From positions 1 through 23,902 of the forward strand of contig CAYGWJ010000056.1 of the NCBI GenBank assembly GCA_964353405.1: a DNA stretch of 23,902 nt, in the 5' to 3' direction. A model generated the notes under the pieces. That model saw only the letters and a list, made by a program, of their open reading frames with translations, searched no databases and was not told where the DNA came from. Positions 12,916 to 22,163 of this stretch are shown here, one piece after another. The translations under genes were made by a program, and so were the position numbers. The first letter of the stretch is position 1, and every line of letters begins with the position of its first letter. The stretch comes from JBGLNJ01 sp964353405 (GTDB taxonomy: Bacteria; Chloroflexota; Anaerolineae; Fen-1058).

Positions 12916-14232
12916 TTGAAAGTAGCCATCGTCGGTGCCGGCGCGGCGGGCCTGGCCGCCGCGTATGACCTTACCCGCGCCGGGCATTCGATCACAATCT
13001 ACGAAGCCAGTTCCGCCGTGGGCGGGTTGGCCGGCGGATTCAAAGAACCGCATTGGGACTGGACGCTGGAAAAGTTTTACCATCACTGGTTCGCCACGGA
13101 CAAATCCATCCTTGGCCTCATCAAGGAACTGGGTTGGACGGATCGTGTTCTTTTTCCTCGCCCCTACACGGCCGTGTATTACAAAGGGCAATTCTACACG
13201 CTCGATTCGTATCTCACGGCGCTCACCTTTTCTCTGCGCAACTTTCCGCTGCTTGACGTGATTCGCTTCGGGTTGGGAGGCGTATACTTGAAGCTCACGC
13301 CGTGGTGGCAGCCGCTGGAACAAGTAACGGCGGACGAATGGATGCGCCAGTGGTTCGGCCCGCGTGTCTATGGCACATTGTGGAAGCCGCTGCTCGTCGG
13401 CAAGTTTGGCGAGGAGAACCTCAACGTGGTGAACATGGCGTGGATGTGGGCGCGCCTCAAGGCTCGCACCACCCGGCTGGGCACGTTCGTCGGCGGCTTT
13501 CAGGCGTTCTTTGATGCGCTGGCCGATCAGGTACGCAAGCAAGGCGCAGAGCTAAAGCTCAATTGTCAAATTTCAAATATCAAACGTCAAACGCCAAACG
13601 TCAAAACGCAATTGATGATTCAGGCGACAGACGGCGAAACAACGCATGATGCCGTGATCGCAACCACATCGCCCAAGCTGCTCACGCGACTCGCGCCCGA
13701 CCTGCCTGCGTCGTATACCCAGGAGTTACTGAAACTCAAGTCAATGGGCGCGGTGGTGCTGATTCTTTCACTCAAGCACCCGCTAAGCGAGCAGGGCATC
13801 TACTGGCACAACCTTTCCAAAAGCGAGGGCTTTCCCTTCCTGGCCCTGTGCGAGCACACCAACTTTGTCAAGCCCGAATATTTTGGCGGCGACCACATTA
13901 TCTACTGCGGCGACTATTTGCCGCCTGAGCACGAGGACTTCTTCCTTTCGCACGACGAAATCCTGGCGCGTTTTTTGCCCGCGCTCAAACGCTTTAACGT
14001 CAAGTTCGACCCAGCGTGGGTCAAGCAGTCATGGCTCTTCAAAGAAGCGTACGCCCAACCGATTCCGCCGGTCAATCATTCGCGCAACATCCCAGATGTG
14101 CGGACGCCTATCCCCGGCCTCTATCTTGCTTCAATGAGCCAGGTCTATCCGTGGGATCGCGGCACGAATTATGCCGTCGAATTGGGGCGGCGAGCAGCGC
14201 GTTACGTCATGGAAGATCAAGCCAAGGGCTAG
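12916..14232 (+). CDS. FAD-dependent oxidoreductase (amine oxidase / UDP-galactopyranose mutase-like)
   Basis: A 438-residue flavoprotein. The N-terminus has the FAD-binding GAGAAGLAAAY (7-17) and E30 ending the second strand, then SSAVGGLAGG. The C-terminus has PGLYLAS and a final FAD-contact region YPWDRGTNYAVELG. It resembles NAD(P)-binding proteins of the protoporphyrinogen-oxidase/mutase group that often lie near sugar-polymer genes. The substrate is unknown. TTG at 12916 is chosen since GGGAG (12905-12909) is 6 bases upstream and the FAD fold begins immediately. The gene carries a 42-base heptamer repeat in frame (13564-13605). It ends 15 bases before UDP-glucose dehydrogenase, which suggests a joint envelope-sugar operon. 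Confidence 0.85.
   Translation: MKVAIVGAGAAGLAAAYDLTRAGHSITIYEASSAVGGLAGGFKEPHWDWTLEKFYHHWFATDKSILGLIKELGWTDRVLFPRPYTAVYYKGQFYTLDSYLTALTFSLRNFPLLDVIRFGLGGVYLKLTPWWQPLEQVTADEWMRQWFGPRVYGTLWKPLLVGKFGEENLNVVNMAWMWARLKARTTRLGTFVGGFQAFFDALADQVRKQGAELKLNCQISNIKRQTPNVKTQLMIQATDGETTHDAVIATTSPKLLTRLAPDLPASYTQELLKLKSMGAVVLILSLKHPLSEQGIYWHNLSKSEGFPFLALCEHTNFVKPEYFGGDHIIYCGDYLPPEHEDFFLSHDEILARFLPALKRFNVKFDPAWVKQSWLFKEAYAQPIPPVNHSRNIPDVRTPIPGLYLASMSQVYPWDRGTNYAVELGRRAARYVMEDQAKG
13564..13605 (+). repeat. Six tandem heptamers (NNYCAAA) inside a coding gene
   Basis: Six perfect-period 7-mers run without a break: TGTCAAA, TTTCAAA, TATCAAA, CGTCAAA, CGCCAAA, CGTCAAA. The total of 42 bases keeps the frame and encodes 14 residues rich in Gln, Asn and Lys in a surface-like part of the flavoprotein. 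It looks like an intergenic repeat inserted in frame. Confidence 0.85.
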
Positions 14233-14247
14233 TCAAAGGAGTGAATC

Positions 14248-15552
<1,305 letters not shown>

Positions 15553-15563
15553 GTTCTCCTCTT

Positions 15564-15622
15564 ACCCTCCCGCAGGTGTGCGAACCCTCGGTTCGCCCGA
15601 ACTTGCGGGAGGGTTTCTGTTT
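15564..15622 (+). terminator. ugd terminator
   Basis: An 11-bp outer stem (15564-15574 with 15604-15614) encloses a second 6-bp hairpin (15581-15586 with 15590-15595). T-rich sequence follows (TTTCTGTTT). Confidence 0.82.
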
Positions 15623-15625
15623 CCA

Positions 15626-15634
15626 TGATATAAT
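15626..15634 (+). promoter_or_regulatory. Extended -10 promoter of the M16 peptidase pair
   Basis: A perfect TATAAT (15629-15634) is preceded by TGA, giving an extended -10 (TGN). No clear -35 box is present at the right distance; that place is taken by the ugd terminator. Confidence 0.6.
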
Positions 15635-15664
15635 GACTTGCCAATCTCAAGCCAAGGAGGATAC

Positions 15665-16999
15665 ATGCCGCAACGTACAACGCTTTCCAAAAAGCGACCG
15701 GCGACACGCCGTCCAAAAATCATCGCTCGCAACGGCACAACCAAAGCCGTGCTCGACAACGGTCTGACGGTCATTGTGCGCGAATCGCACAACGCACCGG
15801 TGTCCACCTTCTGGTGCTGGTACAAGGTCGGCTCGCGCCTCGAGCGGCCTGGCATCACCGGCATCAGCCACTGGGTGGAGCACATGCTGTTCAAAGGCAC
15901 GCCCGCCTTCCCCAAGCGCGAACTCGACCGCATGATCTCGCGCGAGGGTGGCATGTGGAACGGTTTTACGTGGCTGGACTTTACCACGTACTTTGAGACG
16001 CTGCCCGCCGACCGGTTCGATCTGGGATTCAGCATCGAATCGGACCGGATGGTCCACGCGGTCTTTGACCCGAAAGAGGTCGCGTCCGAGCGCACGGTCA
16101 TCATCAGCGAGCGGCAGGGCAACGAGAACAGCCCGCAGTTTTTGCTGGCCGAAGAAGTGCAGGCTGCCGCGTTTCGTGTCCACGGCTATCATCATGAAGT
16201 CATCGGCGACTTGTGTGACTTGCAGACCATGACGCGCGATCAGCTCTTCCATCACTACCGGACCTATTACGCGCCCAACAACGCGGTCGCCGTCGCCGTC
16301 GGCGATTTCAAAACGGCCGATGTGCTGAGCAAGGTTCAAAAGGCGTTTGGCAAAATCAAGCCGGGGCCGGAACTGCCGTTGATCCATCGAGAAGAGCCTG
16401 CCCAAAAGGGCGAGCGGCGCATCACCGTGGAAGGCCCGGACTCGACAGCCTACGTCGAGGTGGCCTATCGCGCGCCTCGGGCCACCGCAGCCGATTTCCC
16501 CGCGCTCGTCGTGCTGGATGCCATCCTGGCCGGCGCGTCGGGGTTGTCGGTGTTGGGCGGCGGCGGGACGAATGCCAGCTCGCGGCTCTACAAAGCATTG
16601 GTGGACACCGAGTTGGCTATTGACGTATCCGGCGGACTGGCGACGACGGTTGATCCATACCTTTACAGCCTCTCGGCTACCGTGCGCACCGGTCATACGC
16701 CCGCCGAGGTTGAAGCCGCGCTCGACGCGGAACTGGGTCGCGCCGTGAATGAGCCTGTCGGTGAAGCAGAGGTCGCCAAGGCCATCAAGCAGGCCAAGGC
16801 GCAGTTTGCTTATGGCAGCGAGTCGGTGACGAACCAGGGCTATTGGTACGGCTTTTCAGAAGTCTTTGCCGATTACGTCTGGTTCGAGTCGTACCTCGAC
16901 CGGCTGGCGGCTGTGACCGTGGACGACGTTCAGCGCGTCGCCAAGACGTACCTGACCAAGAGCAATCGCGTCGTTGGCTGGTATGTGCCGAAGCAGTGA
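15665..16999 (+). CDS. M16 zinc peptidase, catalytic subunit
   Basis: A 444-residue insulinase-family (M16B) protease. The inverted zinc motif HxxEH is intact as HWVEH (H69, E72, H73), and the third ligand E149 lies the expected 76 residues further on, in ERTVIISE. Two homologous halves of about 210 residues are present. A gene for a partner lacking the zinc site follows 29 bases after the stop, so the pair should form a clam-like heterodimer. There is no signal peptide; the first 20 residues are basic, so it is probably cytoplasmic. ATG at 15665 is chosen because AGGAGG (15655-15660) is 4 bases upstream; an earlier TTG at 15638 would place the ribosome site inside the gene. Confidence 0.92.
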   Translation: MPQRTTLSKKRPATRRPKIIARNGTTKAVLDNGLTVIVRESHNAPVSTFWCWYKVGSRLERPGITGISHWVEHMLFKGTPAFPKRELDRMISREGGMWNGFTWLDFTTYFETLPADRFDLGFSIESDRMVHAVFDPKEVASERTVIISERQGNENSPQFLLAEEVQAAAFRVHGYHHEVIGDLCDLQTMTRDQLFHHYRTYYAPNNAVAVAVGDFKTADVLSKVQKAFGKIKPGPELPLIHREEPAQKGERRITVEGPDSTAYVEVAYRAPRATAADFPALVVLDAILAGASGLSVLGGGGTNASSRLYKALVDTELAIDVSGGLATTVDPYLYSLSATVRTGHTPAEVEAALDAELGRAVNEPVGEAEVAKAIKQAKAQFAYGSESVTNQGYWYGFSEVFADYVWFESYLDRLAAVTVDDVQRVAKTYLTKSNRVVGWYVPKQ

Positions 17000-17028
17000 T
17001 GAGTGGACAGTGATTAGAAGGATAGGAC

Positions 17029-18300
17029 ATGACATCAATTCCTGGACCTGATTCGATTGCGCGCCGCGAGTTCCCGAACGGGATGACGGTGCTGGTACGC
17101 GAAAACTTTTCCAGCCCTTCCGTGGTGATTGACGGGCTGTTGCGCGCGGGCGCGGTGGACGAGCCGGTCGAACAAGCCGGGCTGGCGTCCTTTGCCGCCG
17201 CGTGCTTGATGCGCGGGACGGAGCGCCGCACGTTCCAGCAGATTTACGAAGAGATCGAATCCATCGGCGCATCGGTGGACGTGGGCGGCGGGCTCAACAC
17301 GAGCGGCTTTGGATGTAAGTCACTGGCCGAAGACATGCCAACGGTGATTGACGTCCTGGCCGACGTGCTTCAGCATCCGACCTTCCCGGCGGCTGAAGTG
17401 GAAAAGGAACGCGGCGAAATTCTCACCGAGCTGGAAGAGCGCGCGCACAACACGCGGCGAATGGCGGGACTCTCGTTTCGGAAATTGCTCTACCCGGCCG
17501 GTCATCCCTACAGCCGCAGCACGACCGGCTACGTTGAAACCATCCCATCCATCACGCGCGACGACCTGGAGAATTTTTACCGCGCGCGCTTTGGCGCCAA
17601 GGGCATGATCGTCGTCATCGTCGGCGCGGTCAAGGCTGAGGCGGCCTTTGAGGCGTGGGAGCGTGCGTTCGGCGGGTGGCAAGGCGCAGACGGGCAAGCG
17701 CGCCGTGAACCGGTCCCGCCCGCGCCCCGGCTGGAGGAAATGCGGCGCGAATTTGCGCCTGTCCCGGGCAAGACGCAGAGCGACATTATCCTGGGCTTTG
17801 TCGGCCCGGCGCGCACCGACCCGGATTTTTGGGATGCGAATCTGGGCAACACCGTCCTGGGCGTGTTCGGGCTGATGGGTCGCCTGGGCACGAACGTGCG
17901 CGACAAACTCGGGCTGGCTTACTATTCCTATAGCCGCGTCGAAGGCGGCGTGGGACCAGGGCCGTGGTCGTTTGTGGCCGGGGTCAATCCCGGCAATGTC
18001 GAGCGCGCCGTCGAAGCGATGCGCGCCGAGATCCGCCGCTTCCGTGACAAGGCTGTAGGCAGCAAGGAATTGGCGGACAACAAGGCCTTTGTCACCGGCA
18101 CACTCCCGCTGCGGCTGGAGACGAACGACGGCGTGGCCGGCACACTCCTCGACATGGAATACCATGGGCTGGGGCTGGACTATTTGGAACACTACAAGGA
18201 TATGATCTACTCCATCACGCCCAAGCGCATCCAGGCTGCTGCGCTCAAGTATCTTGATCCGGATTGTTATGCACTGGCAGTTGCGGGACCAGAAGTATAA
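17029..18300 (+). CDS. M16 peptidase-like protein, non-catalytic partner
   Basis: A 423-residue member of the same M16B family. The zinc motif is lost: at the place of HxxEH the protein reads SFAAA (S54, A57, A58). The C-terminal half has GLAYYSYSRVEGG, the region that carries the conserved Arg/Tyr pair with which partner subunits complete the active site. It should work with the upstream catalytic subunit in peptide or leader-peptide breakdown; the substrate is unknown. AAGGAT lies before ATG 17029. The following 90 bases to the DUF454 gene show no clear signal. Confidence 0.9.
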   Translation: MTSIPGPDSIARREFPNGMTVLVRENFSSPSVVIDGLLRAGAVDEPVEQAGLASFAAACLMRGTERRTFQQIYEEIESIGASVDVGGGLNTSGFGCKSLAEDMPTVIDVLADVLQHPTFPAAEVEKERGEILTELEERAHNTRRMAGLSFRKLLYPAGHPYSRSTTGYVETIPSITRDDLENFYRARFGAKGMIVVIVGAVKAEAAFEAWERAFGGWQGADGQARREPVPPAPRLEEMRREFAPVPGKTQSDIILGFVGPARTDPDFWDANLGNTVLGVFGLMGRLGTNVRDKLGLAYYSYSRVEGGVGPGPWSFVAGVNPGNVERAVEAMRAEIRRFRDKAVGSKELADNKAFVTGTLPLRLETNDGVAGTLLDMEYHGLGLDYLEHYKDMIYSITPKRIQAAALKYLDPDCYALAVAGPEV

Positions 18301-18391
18301 CTCTTCAACCTCTCGCAGATCGCTCCAGACCTGCGGAAGGACGCTGTCTCGCAGCAGAATCTAAATGCGATGTCGAGGCGAATCGGTATAG

Positions 18392-18829
18392 ATGAACAGA
18401 ATTGTCTCAGTCCTCTTGATCGTCAGTGGTACATTCTTTGTTGCCCTGGGTGTTCTAGGTGTCTTTGTGCCCGTGTTGCCCACGACACCCTTTCTGCTCG
18501 TTGCCGCATTCTGCTATGCGCGCAGTTCGGAGCGATTCCTCCATTGGCTGCTGACCAATCGCTGGTTTGGCGCATACATTAAGAACTATCGCGAAGGCCG
18601 CGGCATTCCACTCCGAGAGAAGCTTCTTACGATTGTGGCCCTGTGGTTGAGCATCAGTTTCTCTTTTTTGTATGTTGTAGAGAGTTGGTGGGGGAAGCTT
18701 TTGCTGGCGGCGGTTGCGGTTGGCGTCACCGTACACCTACTACGGATCAAGACACCCAGAGTAGACGCTAAAACCCATCTGGTCGGCAAGTTACACTTGC
18801 CTGATGAACCAGAGTTTGACCATGAGTGA
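18392..18829 (+). CDS. DUF454 (YbaN-family) inner membrane protein
   Basis: A 145-residue membrane protein with two close helices (about 5-28 and 32-42) and two later ones (about 79-96 and 101-118). It carries the family signature FVPVLPTTPFLLVAAFCYARSS (25-46), and the WFGAYIKNYREGRGIPLREK stretch also fits. The function of the family is not established. The start at 18392 has only a weak, distant GAGG; the protein begins right at its first helix, which supports this start. It lies between the M16 pair and acpS with 33 bases to acpS. Confidence 0.87.
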   Translation: MNRIVSVLLIVSGTFFVALGVLGVFVPVLPTTPFLLVAAFCYARSSERFLHWLLTNRWFGAYIKNYREGRGIPLREKLLTIVALWLSISFSFLYVVESWWGKLLLAAVAVGVTVHLLRIKTPRVDAKTHLVGKLHLPDEPEFDHE

Positions 18830-18862
18830 TCCCGCACAATAGGTATCTTTGAGGTTTGGACT

Positions 18863-19237
18863 TTGATTACGACCGGCGTTGACATGGTTCATATTCCCCG
18901 CGTGGAAAACGCGCTCAAGCGATATGGCGCGCGCTTTATCGAGCGGGTATTCACCACACGTGAGGTGGCCGCGTCGCATGGCTACTCTCACGAGCTGGCC
19001 GCGCGCTTTGCCGCCAAAGAGGCCGTAGCCAAGGCGCTCGGCGTGGGGATGCGTGTGATGTCGCCTTTTGGCGTCAAATGGCACGAGGTCGAAACGCTGC
19101 GCGACCGGCTCGGCAAGCCCCTGGTTGCGCTGAACGGTCGAGCCGCGGAGCGCGCGCAAGAGCTGGGGCTGACCGAGTGGGCTATCAGCCTGAGCCACGA
19201 AAGAGAGTATGCGATCGCGTTTGTCGTAGCGCAATAG
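18863..19237 (+). CDS. acpS: Holo-[acyl-carrier-protein] synthase
   Basis: Moves the 4'-phosphopantetheine arm from coenzyme A to acyl carrier protein, needed for fatty acid synthesis. The 124-residue protein has the normal length and both metal/CoA signatures: GVDMVHIPRVE (5-15, D7) and RFAAKEAVAKALG (48-60, E53). The end WAISLSHEREYAIAFVVA is also typical. The start is TTG at 18863 with GAGG 8 bases upstream; the conserved N-terminal ITTGVD begins at the next codon. It is probably read together with the DUF454 gene. Confidence 0.94.
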   Translation: MITTGVDMVHIPRVENALKRYGARFIERVFTTREVAASHGYSHELAARFAAKEAVAKALGVGMRVMSPFGVKWHEVETLRDRLGKPLVALNGRAAERAQELGLTEWAISLSHEREYAIAFVVAQ

Positions 19238-19274
19238 ATTGTGAATTTTGGATTTTTACTGGGCCAGCTTTCCA

Positions 19275-19308
19275 GGGCGCTATCATGGGTTTGTGCCAGA
19301 TAGCGCCC
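19275..19308 (+). other. Inverted repeat after acpS (terminator without T tract)
   Basis: A perfect 10-bp stem (19275-19284 with 19299-19308) with a 14-base loop lies 37 bases after acpS. No T run follows, so it may be a weak terminator, a protein site or an RNA-stability hairpin. Confidence 0.5.
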
Positions 19309-19430
19309 AATTGTTAACCACCCTCTAGCCCGGTTCTAATCTGGCTCTCACACAAAAGGTCTATTCTTTACACTGCCAGACAAGGCTATAAGCGAATGTG
19401 ATTGGCGAAAGCCAAATAAGGGAGGGTAGA

Positions 19431-20741
19431 ATGAGGCTCAGATCAGTTTTATTGGGGACGGTGATTACGTTAGCACTCGTGTGCGCGCTCGTCTTTGCCT
19501 GCGTGGGTGGTATCGTCGCTGCGCCTTTTGTCCAGCGGCAGATGGGAGCATTCAGAACCAATACCGCTGCGCCGATGAGCAGGTCGAGCGATTTGCGGCC
19601 TGCCGCGCCCGCTCAGGTCGTGGCAGCGCCTAAAGTCACGCCGGCGCCAACGCCAACGGCCGTTCCACTTGCGGCCGACGCGAGCGCCAGCGAACGCACC
19701 GCGTCCGACGTTTATCGCAAGGTCAGCCCGTCGGTCGTCTACATCCAGGTGACCCAAAGCGGCGGCACGTCCAACTTTCGACATCCGCAGGCGCCTGGCT
19801 CTCCGCCGAATGCGCCCAGTCAGCCGCCGAGCGGCGTGCAAGTCGCCAGCGGTTCGGGTTTTGTGCTGGACAAGCAAGGCCATATTGTGACGAACGATCA
19901 CGTCGTGCAAGGCGCGGACAAGGTGGAGGTCACCTTCCTCAATGGCACGACGGTTCACGCGACGATCGTGGGCCAAGACCCGAGCAGCGACCTGGCCGTC
20001 ATCAAGGTGGAGGTTGACGCGTCCAAGCTTCAACCGGTGGAATTGGGAGACTCGGCGGCGCTGGTCGTGGGCCAGCAGGTGTTTGCAATCGGCAATCCAT
20101 TCGGACAGTTGTGGACCATGACGAGCGGCATCGTCAGCGCCGTAGGCCGCACGATCCAGTCCGGCACGAGCAGCTATTCGATCCCGGAAGTCGTCCAAAC
20201 CGACGCGTCCATCAATCCGGGCAACTCGGGCGGGCCGCTGGTGGATAGCCAGGGGCGCGTGATCGGCGTCAACGCGCAGATCGAATCACAGGGCGGCTCG
20301 TCTTCCGGCGTTGGATTCTCGATTCCAGTGAATATCGTCAAGCGTGTCGCGCCGGCCCTCATCAAGGATGGCACGTACAGCTATTCCTGGCTGGGCATCA
20401 CGGGCACCAGCCTGACGCTCGACCTGAACGAAGCGATGAACCTGTCGCCCGATCAGCGAGGCGCGCTGGTGATTCAGGTGGCCTCGGGCAGCCCGTCTGA
20501 CAAGGCCGGTGTCCAGGGCAGCCAGAACCAGGCGACGATTGACGGCAGCCAGGCGCCGATGGGCGGCGATGTCATCATCGCCGTGGACAAGCAGCCTGTG
20601 ACGGGGATGGACAGCGTGATTGACTACCTGTTCACCTCCAAACAGCCCGGCGACAAGATCACGTTAACTGTGTTGCGCAACGGACAGCAAAAGGACATCG
20701 AGGTTACACTGGGTCAACGGCCTGCGAACCCGAACCCATAA
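19431..20741 (+). CDS. HtrA/DegP-type serine protease with PDZ domain, first copy
   Basis: A membrane-anchored, extracytoplasmic trypsin-like protease (S1C) of 436 residues for protein quality control. A membrane helix (about 7-33) is followed by a Pro/Thr-rich linker (60-80). The protease domain has H157 (TNDHVV), D187 (SSDLAV) and S266 (GNSGGP), and a single PDZ domain spans about 320-430. The cysteine at 24 in the helix is a weak lipobox match; a plain anchor is more likely. ATG at 19431 follows GGGAGG, and just before that lies a 5-bp hairpin with a GAAA loop (19402-19415). A TATAAG box at 19387-19392 is a weak promoter candidate. The second copy starts 59 bases after the stop. Confidence 0.93.
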   Translation: MRLRSVLLGTVITLALVCALVFACVGGIVAAPFVQRQMGAFRTNTAAPMSRSSDLRPAAPAQVVAAPKVTPAPTPTAVPLAADASASERTASDVYRKVSPSVVYIQVTQSGGTSNFRHPQAPGSPPNAPSQPPSGVQVASGSGFVLDKQGHIVTNDHVVQGADKVEVTFLNGTTVHATIVGQDPSSDLAVIKVEVDASKLQPVELGDSAALVVGQQVFAIGNPFGQLWTMTSGIVSAVGRTIQSGTSSYSIPEVVQTDASINPGNSGGPLVDSQGRVIGVNAQIESQGGSSSGVGFSIPVNIVKRVAPALIKDGTYSYSWLGITGTSLTLDLNEAMNLSPDQRGALVIQVASGSPSDKAGVQGSQNQATIDGSQAPMGGDVIIAVDKQPVTGMDSVIDYLFTSKQPGDKITLTVLRNGQQKDIEVTLGQRPANPNP

Positions 20742-20800
20742 TTCACGTGCTGCCACCCTTGCGAAGGTTCAGTTACCACAAATCGAGCGTGGAGGTTACC

Positions 20801-22099
20801 ATGAAATTCAAATCGGTTTTGCTAGGTTCTGCGATCACTCTGATTTTGGTGCTTGTGCTGGTCGTCGGCTGCGTAGGCGGCATCGTCGCCGCGCCGTATG
20901 TCCAGCGCACGATGGGAACGTTCAGGCTGAACACATCGGCGCCGGTTAGCTCCGGCCAGACACGTCCTTCAGCGCCTGGGCCGGTCTCGGCAGCACCCCT
21001 GGTCACGCCGCCGCCCACGCCGACAGCCGTCCCGCTTCCGGCGGACGCCACCGCCGATGAGCGCGTGGCCTCGGACGTGTACAGGAATGTGAGCCCCTCG
21101 GTGGTGTTCATTCGAGTGGTGAGCCAGCCGACGGCGGGCGCGCAACAGCAACATCCGCAGGTTCCGGGGTTGCCGCAACTGCCCAATTTGCCACCGACCG
21201 GCCCGACGGAAGCCAGCGGCTCCGGCTTTGTGATTGATACAGAGGGACACATCGTGACGAACAATCACGTGGTGGATGGCGCCGACAAGGTCGAGGTCAG
21301 GTTCATTGACGGCACGACCGTTCGCGCCACGGTGGTGGGCACCGATCCCGATAGCGACCTGGCGGTCATTAAAGTAGAGGTCAATGCCTCGCTGCTCAAG
21401 CCGGTCGAGCTGGGCGACTCGTCCGCGCTCGTGGTGGGTGAGCGAGTGTTTGCCCTCGGCAACCCTTTCGGCCAGATGTGGAGCATGACCAGCGGCATCG
21501 TCAGCGCGGTGGGCCGCACGATTCAATCCGGCAACAGCCGCTACTCGATCCCGGAAGTCATCCAGACGGATGCGTCCATCAATCCCGGCAACTCGGGCGG
21601 GCCGCTGCTCGACAAGCACGGGCGCGTCATCGGCGTGGACACGATGATCATCTCGGACAACCGCTCGTCTTCGGGTGTGGGCTTTGCGGTGCCGGTGAAC
21701 ATTGTCAAGAAGGTTGCTCCGGCGCTCATCAAGGACGGCAAGTATACGTACGCTTACCTGGGGCTTTCGGGCGGCAGCCTGACGCCGGACGTGGCCACGG
21801 CAATGAGTCTCCCGGCTGATCAACGCGGCGTGCTGGTGAGCCAGGTCGTCAAGGGCGGCCCGTCGGACAAGGCCGGCGTCCTGGGCAGCACGAAGCAGGT
21901 CGAGATTGACGGCAGCCAGGTCAACGTCGGCGGCGATGTGATCGTGGCGGTGGATGGGAACGGCGTGACGGGGATGGACGGCGTCATTGATTACCTGTTC
22001 ACGTCCAAGCGCCCCGGCGACAAGATCACGCTGACGGTTCTGCGCGACGGCCAGCAGAAGGACGTGGTGGTAACGTTGGCCGAGCGTCCCAAGTCTTGA
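20801..22099 (+). CDS. HtrA/DegP-type serine protease with PDZ domain, second copy
   Basis: A 432-residue paralogue of the gene before it, with the same order: membrane helix (about 8-33), Pro/Thr linker, protease domain and one PDZ. The triad is H156 (TNNHVV), D186 (DSDLAV) and S265 (GNSGGP). The two copies are near-identical around the active site and differ most in the linker and the start of the PDZ domain. VVGC at 21-24 fits a lipobox better than in the first copy, so a lipoprotein form is possible. ATG at 20801 is chosen because GGAGG (20791-20795) is 5 bases upstream; earlier in-frame codons lie in non-conserved sequence. A strong terminator follows, and no promoter is obvious in the 59-bp gap. 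Confidence 0.93.
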   Translation: MKFKSVLLGSAITLILVLVLVVGCVGGIVAAPYVQRTMGTFRLNTSAPVSSGQTRPSAPGPVSAAPLVTPPPTPTAVPLPADATADERVASDVYRNVSPSVVFIRVVSQPTAGAQQQHPQVPGLPQLPNLPPTGPTEASGSGFVIDTEGHIVTNNHVVDGADKVEVRFIDGTTVRATVVGTDPDSDLAVIKVEVNASLLKPVELGDSSALVVGERVFALGNPFGQMWSMTSGIVSAVGRTIQSGNSRYSIPEVIQTDASINPGNSGGPLLDKHGRVIGVDTMIISDNRSSSGVGFAVPVNIVKKVAPALIKDGKYTYAYLGLSGGSLTPDVATAMSLPADQRGVLVSQVVKGGPSDKAGVLGSTKQVEIDGSQVNVGGDVIVAVDGNGVTGMDGVIDYLFTSKRPGDKITLTVLRDGQQKDVVVTLAERPKS

Positions 22100-22117
22100 G
22101 GTGAAGCGTCAAGCGCA

Positions 22118-22160
22118 GAGCGTGGAGAGCAGAGCGATAGCTCTCCACGCTCTTTCTTTT
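22118..22160 (+). terminator. htrA pair terminator
   Basis: A perfect 12-bp stem (22118-22129 with 22141-22152) is followed by TTTCTTTT. It lies between the htrA pair and the converging MFS gene. Confidence 0.88.
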
Positions 22161-22163
22161 CGC

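Noticed and set aside
12433..13542. Minus-strand ORF of 369 codons
   Set aside because: It lies antisense to the end of the GxxExxxY gene and the flavoprotein gene, both with clear family motifs and ribosome sites.
15647..16696. Minus-strand ORF of 349 codons
   Set aside because: Antisense shadow of the M16 catalytic subunit.
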